Origin: Aliiroseovarius sp. S1123 | GTDB taxonomy: Bacteria > Pseudomonadota > Alphaproteobacteria > Rhodobacterales > Rhodobacteraceae | DNA length: 64,000 bases | NCBI RefSeq assembly: GCF_023015885.1 | Contig: NZ_JALKBE010000004.1 | Span: 186,001 to 250,000, forward strand | Direction: 5' to 3' | In this document: one piece after another, positions 8,573-17,645 of the stretch | Numbering within the stretch: position 1 is the first letter of the stretch | Layout of the letters: the number at the start of each line of letters is the position of its first letter | Position numbers and translations under genes: made by a program | Notes under the pieces: generated by a model | What the model was told of the DNA's origin: nothing | Databases searched by the model: none | The model's input: only the letters and a program-made list of their open reading frames with translations

Positions 8573-8593
8573 AAGCTGACACAAAGCTGACAC
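8573..8593. promoter_or_regulatory. Direct repeat with 11-bp period, candidate TctD site
   Basis: The decamer AAGCTGACAC occurs at 8573-8582 and again at 8584-8593, so the repeats are phased by 11 bp, about one helical turn. A further TGACA lies at 8564. Tandem direct repeats of this spacing are typical for OmpR/PhoB-family response regulators. The site is in the divergent tctC-tctD spacer, 34 bp before the tctD start, so it could serve both directions. Assignment to TctD is inference. Confidence 0.5.
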
Positions 8594-8626
8594 GACTAAA
8601 AAACGAGCAAAAAGAGAAAAACTTAC

Positions 8627-9292
8627 ATGCGATTCCTGCTGATCGAGGACAACGAACAACTAGCCGAAGCTGTCGTGGACAGGTTGATGCTGGATGGGCA
8701 TGTCGTCGATCACGCACCCGATATTCAGACCGGGCATGACTTCACGGCGACAACTTCTTATGATTTGATTTTGCTGGATATTATGCTTCCCGACGGTGAC
8801 GGGAGAACCTTTCTGGCGCGGCATCGAAAACAGGAAGAAAGCACGCCGGTCATCGTTCTGACGGCGCGCTCGGAAGTGGCGGATCGCGTCGGACTTCTGG
8901 ATCTTGGCGCGGATGACTACATGGTCAAACCGATCGACTTTTCCGAGCTGGAAGCACGGTGCCGCGCGGTGATGCGCCGTCGTGGAGGCGCCGCGCAGAA
9001 CCTTCTGACCCTCGGAAATCTCCGCTTCGATTCGCTGTCAGGGACGCTGAAACTCCCCGATCAGGACATCCAGCTACGCACCCGCGAGCTGCGCCTTTTC
9101 GAGGTTTTGGCGAACGCGCCCGGACAAGTATTTTCGAAATCAACGCTGGTGGACCGACTGTTTTCCTATGACGAAGACGTCACCGAGAACGCGATCGAAG
9201 TCTATATCGGGCGGCTGCGTCGCCACCTTGAGGCCTCGACCGTGAAGATCACAACCATCCGCGGACTTGGCTATAAGCTCGAGGTCGCATGA
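8627..9292 (+). CDS. tctD: OmpR-family response regulator TctD
   Basis: A 221-residue two-domain regulator. The receiver domain has the acidic pair ED at residues 8-9, the phospho-acceptor Asp at about residue 51 (LILLDIMLPDGDG), the Thr in VLTARS and the conserved Lys in MVKPID. The C-terminal winged helix-turn-helix contains LRTRELRLFEVLANAPGQVF and IEVYIGRLRRHLE, the OmpR/PhoB pattern. It overlaps the kinase gene by four bases (ATGA). Position opposite tctC strongly suggests that it controls tctCBA, as TctD does in enterobacteria. Confidence 0.92.
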   Translation: MRFLLIEDNEQLAEAVVDRLMLDGHVVDHAPDIQTGHDFTATTSYDLILLDIMLPDGDGRTFLARHRKQEESTPVIVLTARSEVADRVGLLDLGADDYMVKPIDFSELEARCRAVMRRRGGAAQNLLTLGNLRFDSLSGTLKLPDQDIQLRTRELRLFEVLANAPGQVFSKSTLVDRLFSYDEDVTENAIEVYIGRLRRHLEASTVKITTIRGLGYKLEVA

Positions 9293-10665
9293 GCACACCC
9301 GTCGCACATGGCTCGATCCGCCGCAGGCTGTTGCTGTCACTTTTGGCAAGTGCAGCCGTTCTGGCGATTGTTGTCTACTTCGTCGTGCAATCCGTGGCGC
9401 GGCAGGTGGCGCAGGAAAGCCAGGACAACGTGCTGACCGCGTCCGCCCTGTCCATTCTAGACAGCGCGCGTTTAAGCGGAGGCGAGATCAGCATCGACCT
9501 GCCCTACTCTGCCTTGTCGATGCTGGACAGTATCTCGGACGAACGCGTGTTCTATGCGATCCGACTTGAGAACGAGTTTCTAAGCGGCTACGCCGACTTG
9601 CCGGAAGCGAAAGAAAATGGCGCTGTATCGCCAGCATATCTGTCGGCCATGTTCCTTGGTGAAGAAGTCCGTGTTGCCACGGTCAGACGCCGGATGTCGA
9701 CGGATACGGGTCGAAGTTTTCTTAAAGTAACGGTGGCACAGACACTTTCCGGTCAGAAACAGACGCTTGCACGGATCTCGCGGACATCGATGGGGATCGG
9801 GGCGGGGTTCTTCCTTGTCTGGGTGTTGTTGGCGGCGCTCATCTCGCGCAGCACGATCCGCCCGCTGGATCGACTGACAAGCTCGGTTTCCCGCAGGGGC
9901 CCCAAAGACCTGCGCCCGGTGGCGGCCCCCGTCCCGTCCGAGATGGTGCCGCTGGTTGCCTCGTTGAACTCTTTCATGCGCCGTTTGCAGCAATCCCTGA
10001 TGCGATCCGAGGATTTCATCGCAGAAGCCGCGCATAGGGTCCGCACGCCGCTGGCCGTCGTACGAACCAAGGCAGAGGTTGCACAGCGCAAATCTGATGA
10101 TCCCGAGACCCGCAAAGCATTAAGGGAAATGATCCGCGCCATCGACGACAGCTCGCGCACGGCGGGGCAGCTTCTGGATCACGCGATGGTGACCTTCCGA
10201 CTGGATCATCTGGCACGGGAAGAGATTAGCCTGCATCGCCTTGTGCACGACACTGTCGAACGCATGCGCCCGACTTCGGAACTGAAGGATGTCACGCTTG
10301 AGGCGACCGAGGTCGAGACGGCGGTCATCAAGGGCGACCCCATTTTGGTGCAGAATGCGCTGCACAATCTTTTGGACAATGCGGTGAAGTATTCGCCATC
10401 CGGCGCCGAGATCCTCGTGGCGCTGACCACCACCGATGACGGCGCAACAATCAGCGTCAACGACACCGGCCCCGGCTTTCAGACAGATGAGTTGGACGAA
10501 CTTCCGAAGCGCTTTGCGCGCGGGGCGAACACGCAAGACATCGTCGGCTCTGGCTTGGGGCTAACCATCGCGAAAGAGGTGGTCGAGGCCCACGGCGGCA
10601 CCTTACACATCACGAACAACCCAGGAGGCGGCGCATGCGTCAGTTTGCTCTTTCCATCGTCCTGA
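9289..10665 (+). CDS. tctE: Sensor histidine kinase TctE
   Basis: A 458-residue membrane kinase. A first membrane helix lies at about residues 14-35, a periplasmic sensor domain of about 130 residues follows, and a second helix is near residues 167-186. After a HAMP-like linker (STIRPLDRLTSSVSRRGP) comes the H-box AEAAHRVRTPLA with His about residue 249, then the N box NALHNLLDNAVKYS and the G boxes NDTGPGF and GSGLGLTIAKEV. It partners with the adjacent TctD. The C terminus overlaps the next gene by 31 bases, suggesting obligate co-expression with the solute-binding protein. Confidence 0.92.
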   Translation: MSTPVAHGSIRRRLLLSLLASAAVLAIVVYFVVQSVARQVAQESQDNVLTASALSILDSARLSGGEISIDLPYSALSMLDSISDERVFYAIRLENEFLSGYADLPEAKENGAVSPAYLSAMFLGEEVRVATVRRRMSTDTGRSFLKVTVAQTLSGQKQTLARISRTSMGIGAGFFLVWVLLAALISRSTIRPLDRLTSSVSRRGPKDLRPVAAPVPSEMVPLVASLNSFMRRLQQSLMRSEDFIAEAAHRVRTPLAVVRTKAEVAQRKSDDPETRKALREMIRAIDDSSRTAGQLLDHAMVTFRLDHLAREEISLHRLVHDTVERMRPTSELKDVTLEATEVETAVIKGDPILVQNALHNLLDNAVKYSPSGAEILVALTTTDDGATISVNDTGPGFQTDELDELPKRFARGANTQDIVGSGLGLTIAKEVVEAHGGTLHITNNPGGGACVSLLFPSS

Positions 10666-11651
10666 TCTTCGCTGCTGGATGGGCCAGCGCCTTCGAGGCT
10701 GAAGAGGTCGCGCGGTTTGGACCGTCGGACAGCGACAGTGAATTGCGGATCATCTCGACCGCCGATATCGCCTTCTTTGAGCCGATGATCTCGTCCTTCC
10801 TTGCCTCGGTGCCCGGCACCGCCATCGAGTACACGGTGGTCAGCTCGTCTGAGCTGCAAAAGGCGATTGTCGATGAAGGCGAGGCGTTTGACGTCGCCGT
10901 GTCCAGCGCAATGGACCTGCAAACCAAGCTGGCCAATGACGGCTGGGCCCAGCGTTTCACGCCCGGGTCCACCAGCGCTCTTCCAGACTGGGCGGTGTGG
11001 AATGACATGTTGTTCGCGTTCACGCAGGAACCCGCGGCGATCGTCGTGTCCAAGTCCGGTTTCGGTGACCTTCCCCTGCCTGAAAGCAGAAACGACCTGA
11101 TCAACCTGTTGCGCCAGCACCCTGACCTTTTCCGCGGCCGGGTCGGCACCTATGACGTGCGCCAGTCTGGCCTAGGCTATCTGTTCGCGACCCAAGACAC
11201 GCGGGCCTCCGAGATCTATTGGCGCCTGACCGAGGTCATGGGCGGGCTGGATGCGCAGCTTTACTGTTGCTCGTCCGACATGATCGACGCGGTCAAATCC
11301 GGTGATCTGCTGATCGCCTACAACGTTCTTGGAAGTTATGCGATCAACCGCGAGGATCGGGACGAGTTCGCCATCATCCTGCCGGCAGATTTCACCACGG
11401 TCATGTTGCGCACCGCGTTGATCCCCAGCAATGCGCCGTCATCCGAACTTGCGGCCCTGTTTCTGGATCACCTGATGACACGATCACATGGGCAAGATGC
11501 GCAGCTTCTAACCAACCCAGCGCTTGATCTCAGCCAGAATGAAGCCGCCTTGAACCGCATACGGATCGGACCGGGTCTTCTTGTCTTCTTGGATCAACTC
11601 AAGAAGCGTGCGTTTCTTTCAGAATGGGAAAGCGCAATATTGCAGAAGTAG
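10635..11651 (+). CDS. Periplasmic solute-binding protein of the TctDE operon
   Basis: A 338-residue secreted protein: signal peptide MRQFALSIVLIFAAGWASA, then a type II periplasmic-binding fold similar to iron/AfuA-type ABC receptors (LRIISTADIAFFEPMISSFL near the start; YDVRQSGLGYLFATQD in the middle; LLIAYNVLGSYAINR later). There is no ABC permease or ATPase nearby. Because it overlaps tctE by 31 bp, it is more likely a sensory accessory that presents ligand to the kinase than a transport component; this is inference. A CC pair (YCCSS) in the mature part could form a disulfide. Confidence 0.75.
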   Translation: MRQFALSIVLIFAAGWASAFEAEEVARFGPSDSDSELRIISTADIAFFEPMISSFLASVPGTAIEYTVVSSSELQKAIVDEGEAFDVAVSSAMDLQTKLANDGWAQRFTPGSTSALPDWAVWNDMLFAFTQEPAAIVVSKSGFGDLPLPESRNDLINLLRQHPDLFRGRVGTYDVRQSGLGYLFATQDTRASEIYWRLTEVMGGLDAQLYCCSSDMIDAVKSGDLLIAYNVLGSYAINREDRDEFAIILPADFTTVMLRTALIPSNAPSSELAALFLDHLMTRSHGQDAQLLTNPALDLSQNEAALNRIRIGPGLLVFLDQLKKRAFLSEWESAILQK

Positions 11652-11821
11652 GCCGAACCGAACTTTCCCAGCCGGTGACAAGAATCTGCCTATCAGGAAC
11701 GACTCAATCATTGCGATAGACCACAGAGACATTACCAGCTAGTCAGCAAAAAGATCAGGTAGATGCAGTTCCACAGGACTGATAACTCTGCAATCGTTTC
11801 GGACGTGAAGTGGCGCTAAAT

Positions 11822-12754
11822 ATGAAGCTAATCCTACATATCGGGCAGGAAAAAACCGGCACTACAGCCCTGCAGCATGGGCTTTATTTGAACGAAGCTG
11901 TTCTGAATCAGCATGGCTTTTGCCTTAGTCATACGATTGACAGTACCAATAATCGTGGACTTGTTGCCTGCTTCCAAAAGAACCCTGACAACTATTTTAT
12001 CCTCAACAACCTCACATCGCCCGAAGCAATTGAAGCGTTTAGGAACAGAACCCTCGCGGGCTTTCAGGCAGAGGTTAAGGAACTCTCTAAACACTATCAC
12101 ACGCTGATTGTGACCTCTGAGCACTTTCAAAGCCGTCTGGTCCAGCCCAACAGCATTGCCCAGCTGTCAGAGTACCTGAATGGTATTTTTGATGATATTG
12201 ACGTGATCTGCTATTTCCGTCGGCAGGACAGCAAAGTGTCCAGCGCCTATAGCACGCATATAAGCGTCGGCGGCACGGGCAGCTTTTCGAAACATCTGGA
12301 GAACGCAAAGCGCCGGAGAAACGGCAATTTCAATTACGTCTATTTTGCCAACAAGTGGACCGCACATTTCGCGTCCTCGCGCTTCATGCCGCGGTTTTTT
12401 TCCCGCAACGCATTGGAGGGGGGGGACATCATGGTAGATTTTTTCAGCGCCTTGGGATCGCCGCAAGTTGCGGACGATCTAGAGACCCCCGCAGGAGAGC
12501 GGAACGTCTCACTTTCGCGTCGGGGATTGTGGCTGCTGCGACGAACAAACCGCCTGTTTCCACGCTTTCGCAACGGGCGAGAAAGCAAAATTCACCGACT
12601 GATCACTGGCGTGATCAAGGCATCGCGATGGGCACAGTTTGGTCCAAAGCTGGATGTCACGCAGCTAGATCCAGAGTTTATGTCTCATTTCGAGAAGAAG
12701 AACCGGCGGTTCTTAAAAGAATACATGCCGCATATCCGTCCCGAAGATTTCTAA
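11822..12754 (+). CDS. Sulfotransferase-like protein (P-loop, PAPS-type)
   Basis: About 310 residues. The protein begins almost immediately with a P-loop of the sulfotransferase type, LHIGQEKTGTTALQHGLYL, the expected 5'-phosphosulfate-binding loop. A later segment VICYFRRQDSKVSSAYSTHI resembles the 3'-phosphate-binding strand-helix with Arg and Ser. I chose ATG 11822 over the GTG at 11810 because it sits directly before the first strand; neither has a strong ribosome-binding site. The overall sequence is divergent from well-known families, so the acceptor is unknown. It is convergent with the next gene and the ends overlap by four bases. Position in the GT8/sulfotransferase island suggests action on a surface polysaccharide. 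Confidence 0.65.
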   Translation: MKLILHIGQEKTGTTALQHGLYLNEAVLNQHGFCLSHTIDSTNNRGLVACFQKNPDNYFILNNLTSPEAIEAFRNRTLAGFQAEVKELSKHYHTLIVTSEHFQSRLVQPNSIAQLSEYLNGIFDDIDVICYFRRQDSKVSSAYSTHISVGGTGSFSKHLENAKRRRNGNFNYVYFANKWTAHFASSRFMPRFFSRNALEGGDIMVDFFSALGSPQVADDLETPAGERNVSLSRRGLWLLRRTNRLFPRFRNGRESKIHRLITGVIKASRWAQFGPKLDVTQLDPEFMSHFEKKNRRFLKEYMPHIRPEDF

Positions 12755-13833
12755 CGCTGGAACTTACGACGTAGACTTGAAAGGCCGCGCTTGAAACCCC
12801 GCATTTGGGGGGGTTCAGTGCAGATCCGCCTGATATCTTCTTTCATGGCCCGTGGAAGGTCGACATCTTCTGTTGGGGGAACGGGCTTGTTTTCAAACAG
12901 GGCAGCGCATGGCGTGTACATAAAGGGCAGCAACTGCTCTTTCTCCGCCTCGGCCACATGGCTGATTTTAGCTCTCAGGGCATCGTCGATGTGTAGATAC
13001 CTGTTGCGGTCCTCGAGTTTTTGGATGCTGTGCTTTGCGCTATAGGCCACGATCCTGCGCTGGTGTTCTTTAAATTCCGACTGACGCAAGTAATGCCGGG
13101 CTTCTCGAAAACACATCTGCAACTGGTTGCCCTTCCGAGCATTAACGTTTTTTCTCGGCGGATTTGCAAACTCGCCTTCCAGTCCCAGATACCTGGCCAT
13201 GAAATCTAGATATGGTTCGTTCAGGTCATTCTTCTCAATCGAAACAAGCCTGATTTCATTCTCTGGGCAATGTGCTTTTATTGCGTTGACATAGCTCATA
13301 AAGGAATAGACGGGAAAACCGTATGCATCCTCTGCGGCATCCAAGATGCCCTGCGGCGTCAGGTTCCCGGCCAGCGCAAGTTCATGGGGCTCGATCCCGA
13401 ACAAGGTCGCTTTGTAAAACTGCGCGATCACAGAGTCCGCGAAGTCATACACATTGCGCAGACTAATCAGGATATGAACATTCTCTGCGCCATGAATCCG
13501 GTTCAGATACGTGACAAGCGGGTTTTTCCGCCTAGCAAGTTGCGAGTGAATATCCTCCGAGGAAAACACGATATCCCGGTCCCCGGCCTCGGTCAGAACA
13601 GATTGATATGCGCTGACAAAATCGCTCTCGGTCAGCGTCCTTGCGGCATGTTGCAACGGCTTATGACGGCGATATCCTGCAGGTGTTCGCATTGCCTGCG
13701 GGTAGCACAATCCGGCATCCATGCATTGAGCATAGTTGTCTGCCAACGTAGATTGCAGTGCAGACGTTGCCGTTTTTGGAAGGCCAACATGGAGTGTTAC
13801 GCGCCTATTTTGCAAAGGTTTAAGCACTTTCAT
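12751..13833 (-). CDS. Sulfotransferase-like protein (P-loop)
   Basis: A 360-residue protein with the N-terminal motif TLHVGLPKTATSALQSTLADN, the same P-loop class as its neighbours, and an internal segment NVHILISLRNVYDFADSVIAQFY that matches the second co-substrate motif (Arg, later Ser). The C-terminal 60 residues are basic and may contact polyanionic glycan. It is the only gene of this island on the minus strand and overlaps its convergent neighbour by four bases. Similar proteins in roseobacters are annotated as sulfotransferase family or hypothetical. The acceptor is unknown. Confidence 0.65.
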   Translation of the reverse strand: MKVLKPLQNRRVTLHVGLPKTATSALQSTLADNYAQCMDAGLCYPQAMRTPAGYRRHKPLQHAARTLTESDFVSAYQSVLTEAGDRDIVFSSEDIHSQLARRKNPLVTYLNRIHGAENVHILISLRNVYDFADSVIAQFYKATLFGIEPHELALAGNLTPQGILDAAEDAYGFPVYSFMSYVNAIKAHCPENEIRLVSIEKNDLNEPYLDFMARYLGLEGEFANPPRKNVNARKGNQLQMCFREARHYLRQSEFKEHQRRIVAYSAKHSIQKLEDRNRYLHIDDALRAKISHVAEAEKEQLLPFMYTPCAALFENKPVPPTEDVDLPRAMKEDIRRICTEPPQMRGFKRGLSSLRRKFQR

Positions 13834-13910
13834 GTCGATTTCCCCGTTATTCTGTCAGGAGGATTGTAAAACGTACACTCGCCTAATAAGAGCGTGAGAA
13901 AGCCCCCCGA

Positions 13911-15824
13911 ATGCAAAGCCCGAATACGATGTCTGTAAGATTTTACACTGCGTACCACAAGCCCTCACATATCGTTTCAAACGCTGCGGTTCAGCCCATT
14001 CATGTGGGCGCAGCGCTTTCCGGACACGAACTGGGCATGCTGCGGGATGACAGCGGAGATCATATCTCGGCCAAGAACCCGTTTTTCTGCGAGCTGACAG
14101 CGCAATACTGGGCGTGGAAGAATGACGCGGACTCCACTCATATCGGGCTGCAGCATTATCGGCGTTTTCTGCATATGTCTTATGAAGAGGGCATGTCGCA
14201 CAAAGACGCGCACGGGGTACCCTTGCCCGGTTTCTTCTACGGATTTGACACTGAAATCGGACAAAGCGCTGAAAACCTGCAGCGCCTGTGTGCGCAGTAC
14301 GACGTCATTGTTCCCGATCGTTTCGACGTGCGCGAGATCGGTTTTCGGACCGTGCGCGAGCAGTACGGGAAAGCCGAGCACCATTTTGAAGATGACCTTG
14401 ATATTGTCGGCGAGATCATCGCACAACATCATCCGGATTATGTGCAGGCATTTGCCGATGCGCTGTCTGACAAGGTTTTCTATCAGACCAACACGTACCT
14501 TTTGCGCCGCGATATTTTCCACGCCTACAGCGAATGGATGTTTGACATCCTGTTTCGCGCCGAGGCGCGCATAGACGCCGCCGCCCGCACCCAGCAGGAA
14601 GCGCGCGTGTTTGGATACCTGTCCGAGCGCCTGTTCAACGCCTTCATTCGCAAGTACCGCCAAGACCATCCTGACACGACGATCTTGGAGGTGCCATTAG
14701 CGCTTATCCAAGACACCAAGCCGCTGGAACCGGTGCCGGAGTTCTTCGAATTTCCCGATGTGGCTGAGACGATGCACATCGCAGTGGCAACTGACGTGAA
14801 CTTTGCGATGTATTGCCATGCGCTGGTCGCCTCGATCATTCATACGCGAAAAGAAGACTACGGCATTAGCATCATGCTGATGGAAGGCGGGCTGTCCGAC
14901 GACGATATTGCGCAGTTCCGCCAGTACGAACAGGACTATCCGAATGTGCGGATTCAGGTCTTGTCGATGGCCTATGCGTTCTCGAACACCTACCTTCGCC
15001 CGCCCTTCTCGAAAGAAACGTTTTATCGGCTGATCTTGCCGGACCTGCTACCCAACCATGATAAGATCATCTATCTGGACGCCGACATGGTCGCTGTAGA
15101 TGACATGATCGACCTGTGGAGGTTTGACGTCTCAGACGCCCCAGTTGCCGCCGCTACGGATTATATCAACGTTGCGTTTCAGAAGAATGGGACGCGCAGC
15201 GATGGCGTGACAGGCGCGCTTCCTGCCAAGGAATATGCTGCAAAAATTCTGGGGATGGAGGGGATCGAAGATCGCTATTTCCAGGCCGGGACACTGGTGA
15301 TGAATCTGGACATCCTGCGCAGCCGCGACATGTCGCGTATCCTGGTCGATGATCTGAAGCACAACAAATACTGGTTCCTGGATCAGGACGTGTTGAACAA
15401 GTATCTGGCGCGGGATGCCAAAATTCTGCCGCAGGAATGGAATGTCTATTATCTGGGCTGGGATCTGAAACGGGTGCTGGACGCGGATATTCTGGCGCAG
15501 CTGGACCAAGCAAAGCGGGACGCCAAGATCGCGCATTACGCAGGCATTGCCAAACCGTGGCAGAACAACCTGCATCCCCTCAGCGCTGCATTCTGGGAAC
15601 ACGCGCGCCGCACGCCCTATTACGATACCCTGATGGCCCTGAAAACCGGCAGGCCGCTCTTGCCCGCGTTCCCCATTCCTCGGGCGCGCGATGGCACATC
15701 CGGCGTCAACAGACCCGTCAACAAACGCGGGGTCGTCGGACGCATCAATCGCCGCATGCGCGCCGCGGCACGCATCTATCTGCCACCGCGGATGAAGTGG
15801 GCGATCAAGCGGGTGCTAGGCTAG
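13911..15824 (+). CDS. DUF4422-GT8 glycosyltransferase fusion
   Basis: A 637-residue two-domain protein. Residues about 8-240 match DUF4422 (FYTAYHKPSHIV at the start, then TAQYWAWKNDADSTHIGLQHYRR, a typical block), a domain found in polysaccharide glycosyltransferases. Residues about 285-540 form a family 8 glycosyltransferase: AVATDVNFAMYCHALVASI, the metal-binding DxD in IYLDADMVAVDD (near residue 388), YFQAGTLVMNLDILR, and a C-terminal HYAGIAKPW. GT8 enzymes of the LgtC type transfer galactose or glucose with retention. A basic tail of about 45 residues ends the protein. It probably acts in the cytoplasm on a lipid-linked glycan with the flanking sulfotransferases. Confidence 0.85.
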   Translation: MQSPNTMSVRFYTAYHKPSHIVSNAAVQPIHVGAALSGHELGMLRDDSGDHISAKNPFFCELTAQYWAWKNDADSTHIGLQHYRRFLHMSYEEGMSHKDAHGVPLPGFFYGFDTEIGQSAENLQRLCAQYDVIVPDRFDVREIGFRTVREQYGKAEHHFEDDLDIVGEIIAQHHPDYVQAFADALSDKVFYQTNTYLLRRDIFHAYSEWMFDILFRAEARIDAAARTQQEARVFGYLSERLFNAFIRKYRQDHPDTTILEVPLALIQDTKPLEPVPEFFEFPDVAETMHIAVATDVNFAMYCHALVASIIHTRKEDYGISIMLMEGGLSDDDIAQFRQYEQDYPNVRIQVLSMAYAFSNTYLRPPFSKETFYRLILPDLLPNHDKIIYLDADMVAVDDMIDLWRFDVSDAPVAAATDYINVAFQKNGTRSDGVTGALPAKEYAAKILGMEGIEDRYFQAGTLVMNLDILRSRDMSRILVDDLKHNKYWFLDQDVLNKYLARDAKILPQEWNVYYLGWDLKRVLDADILAQLDQAKRDAKIAHYAGIAKPWQNNLHPLSAAFWEHARRTPYYDTLMALKTGRPLLPAFPIPRARDGTSGVNRPVNKRGVVGRINRRMRAAARIYLPPRMKWAIKRVLG

Positions 15825-15827
15825 AGA

Positions 15828-16658
15828 ATGTCGATGCTTTTGCCCCTGCACCAATGCTTCAGACGGTTGTTGTATATTCGGGACCAAGGACTTCCCCCGG
15901 CCGAGCAAGCGGCACTGGCCCATATCCATATCCATAAAACCGCCGGGATGTATTTCCAGCAGCCGTTGCTCTATGCGCTACGCCCAGCCGTTCTTCTGGA
16001 CTGGCAGTCCCCGATGCAACATCTGGAAAAGTTGCTGCAGGAAGAGCCCAAAGAAAACTACTGGCTTTATGCAGGGCATGTGGATTTTCGCGCGATCAAA
16101 CGCGCCCTACCGGACAGGCAGCTGTGGTGCATCGCCGTGATCCGCGAGCCTCTGGATCGCGTCATCTCGGAATACAATTACTTCCGCTCGGCCAAGCATC
16201 CACCAAACGCAGAGTTCTTTTCAGACTTCCCAACCATCGAACGGTATCTGGAGTTCTACTGTGACGCGCGCAGAAACCAGCAATCCCATGCTCTGGCTGG
16301 CACGCGCAGAAACCCGCGCACCCTGTGGCGCGTATTGAACGAGAACTATCTGGGCATCGCGCCACTTCACGAGACCGAGCATTTTCGTGGCTGGCTGACA
16401 GAGGCTATTCAGCACACGCCCGATTGCCACCCGCTTGACGACTATTATCATCAGACCCCGCCAGTCGTGAACGAACTGACCACAATCCTGCACGGCGAGG
16501 CGGTCAAGAAATCAGACATCTCGACAACGTGGAAAATTCGCTTCTACAGTGCGAACGCGCTGGATTGGGCGCTGTTCACATATGTCTCCAAGCAGTTCGA
16601 ACGCACGAAAGAACTGGTCCGCGAGGGCAAGGCACCCCTATTTGCCGAGCCTTGGTAG
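15828..16658 (+). CDS. Sulfotransferase family protein (Sulfotransfer_2-like)
   Basis: A 276-residue protein starting three bases after the glycosyltransferase stop. The P-loop is HIHIHKTAGMYFQ near residue 33, corresponding to the IPKTAGT motif of Golgi-type carbohydrate 2-O-sulfotransferases. The second motif is VIREPLDRVISEYNYFRS, with Arg and Ser expected to bind the 3'-phosphate of PAPS. It is clearly paralogous to the next gene (same motif order, same HPPN/HPNH segment after the second motif, same RRNQQ/VRNQQ segment), so the pair arose by tandem duplication. Likely substrate: a sugar hydroxyl of the polymer made with the GT8 enzyme. Confidence 0.8.
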   Translation: MSMLLPLHQCFRRLLYIRDQGLPPAEQAALAHIHIHKTAGMYFQQPLLYALRPAVLLDWQSPMQHLEKLLQEEPKENYWLYAGHVDFRAIKRALPDRQLWCIAVIREPLDRVISEYNYFRSAKHPPNAEFFSDFPTIERYLEFYCDARRNQQSHALAGTRRNPRTLWRVLNENYLGIAPLHETEHFRGWLTEAIQHTPDCHPLDDYYHQTPPVVNELTTILHGEAVKKSDISTTWKIRFYSANALDWALFTYVSKQFERTKELVREGKAPLFAEPW

Positions 16659-16672
16659 GGATTTAGCCTTTC

Positions 16673-17584
16673 TTGTGTTTCGCTGATTGGCCTGATAGCC
16701 AGAATAAAAAGCATGTGGAAATCGTGGTTTTGGACAAGTTACCTAGCATTGAACGCTGCATGAATCGCCTTGATGGGGCCGAGCCGATCGACCCATCCTG
16801 CCTGATCGCCCACATCCACATCCCCAAAACCGCTGGAATGGCTGTACAAACTGTTCTGAAAGAGCACTTCGAGCCGCATACCCACCTGCAATGGAACAAG
16901 GCAGCCGAGAATTGGAAAGAGCTGACAGACGGCAAAGAGTATTCCGGCAGCTTGATCACAGGGCACCTCCAATTCCCACAACTATTCTACCCAGGTTTTT
17001 CCTCTGAACGTCCTATCTATTGCGTTTCGGTTATCCGCGACCCATTGCAGCGCGTCATATCGCTGTACAACTACAACCGCAGCCTCCGGCACCCAAATCA
17101 CGAAAGATTCTCAGCGCGATTTCCCAGCATTGATGATTTCATAAAAGCAAAGTCCGGCAAGGATAACGTTCGCAATCAACAGGCGGTTTGGCTGTGCGGC
17201 AGCCGTACAAACCCCGATGTTCTGTGCGAGGTATTGAACGCGCACTATATCGGTCTGACAACCCAAGGGTACCTCGCCGACTACCTGACCAAAGTCTTGA
17301 AACTGTGCGGGAAGACCGCCGGCGAAGTGACCGTTCCCACCGTGAACACACTGCAAAAAATCAAGTCCGGCGGTGCCGTTGGACGCGATGACATTGATCC
17401 AGTCGTTTTGGAAAAGTTCTTTCAGGATAACTGGCTGGATGACCTGCTGTACAAAACGGTGTCAAAGCATCTTGAACGCAACGCTACCCCTGACACAGAG
17501 ATGACCGCTCAGGGCGTGCGCCAAGTACGGAAGAGCACCTTGGCGCGGGTTAAACAGACGGTAAAACGATTGCTCCGCAACTAA
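16673..17584 (+). CDS. Sulfotransferase family protein (Sulfotransfer_2-like), paralogue
   Basis: About 303 residues if the TTG at 16673 is used; the first ATG is at 16760 (MNRLDGAEP), and a GTG lies between, so the start is uncertain. The P-loop is AHIHIPKTAGMAVQTVL and the second motif is VIRDPLQRVISLYNYNRS. The IPKTAG sequence is closer to the carbohydrate sulfotransferase consensus than the HKTAG of its upstream paralogue. The C terminus is basic (VRQVRKSTLARVKQTVKRLL). It is the last gene before a strong bidirectional hairpin. Confidence 0.8.
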   Translation: MCFADWPDSQNKKHVEIVVLDKLPSIERCMNRLDGAEPIDPSCLIAHIHIPKTAGMAVQTVLKEHFEPHTHLQWNKAAENWKELTDGKEYSGSLITGHLQFPQLFYPGFSSERPIYCVSVIRDPLQRVISLYNYNRSLRHPNHERFSARFPSIDDFIKAKSGKDNVRNQQAVWLCGSRTNPDVLCEVLNAHYIGLTTQGYLADYLTKVLKLCGKTAGEVTVPTVNTLQKIKSGGAVGRDDIDPVVLEKFFQDNWLDDLLYKTVSKHLERNATPDTEMTAQGVRQVRKSTLARVKQTVKRLLRN

Positions 17585-17606
17585 AGCCGCGCGCTCTGAC
17601 AGCGAA

Positions 17607-17643
17607 AATATCGCCCCGCATTCCGTTCATGCGGGGCGATATT
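17607..17643. terminator. Bidirectional stem-loop terminator
   Basis: A perfect 15-bp stem, AATATCGCCCCGCAT paired with ATGCGGGGCGATATT around the loop TCCGTTC. It lies between the ends of two convergent genes (sulfotransferase ending 17584 and flotillin ending 17646). Runs are short on both sides (AATATT ends), but stem stability and position support a shared terminator. Confidence 0.85.
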
Positions 17644-17645
17644 GA

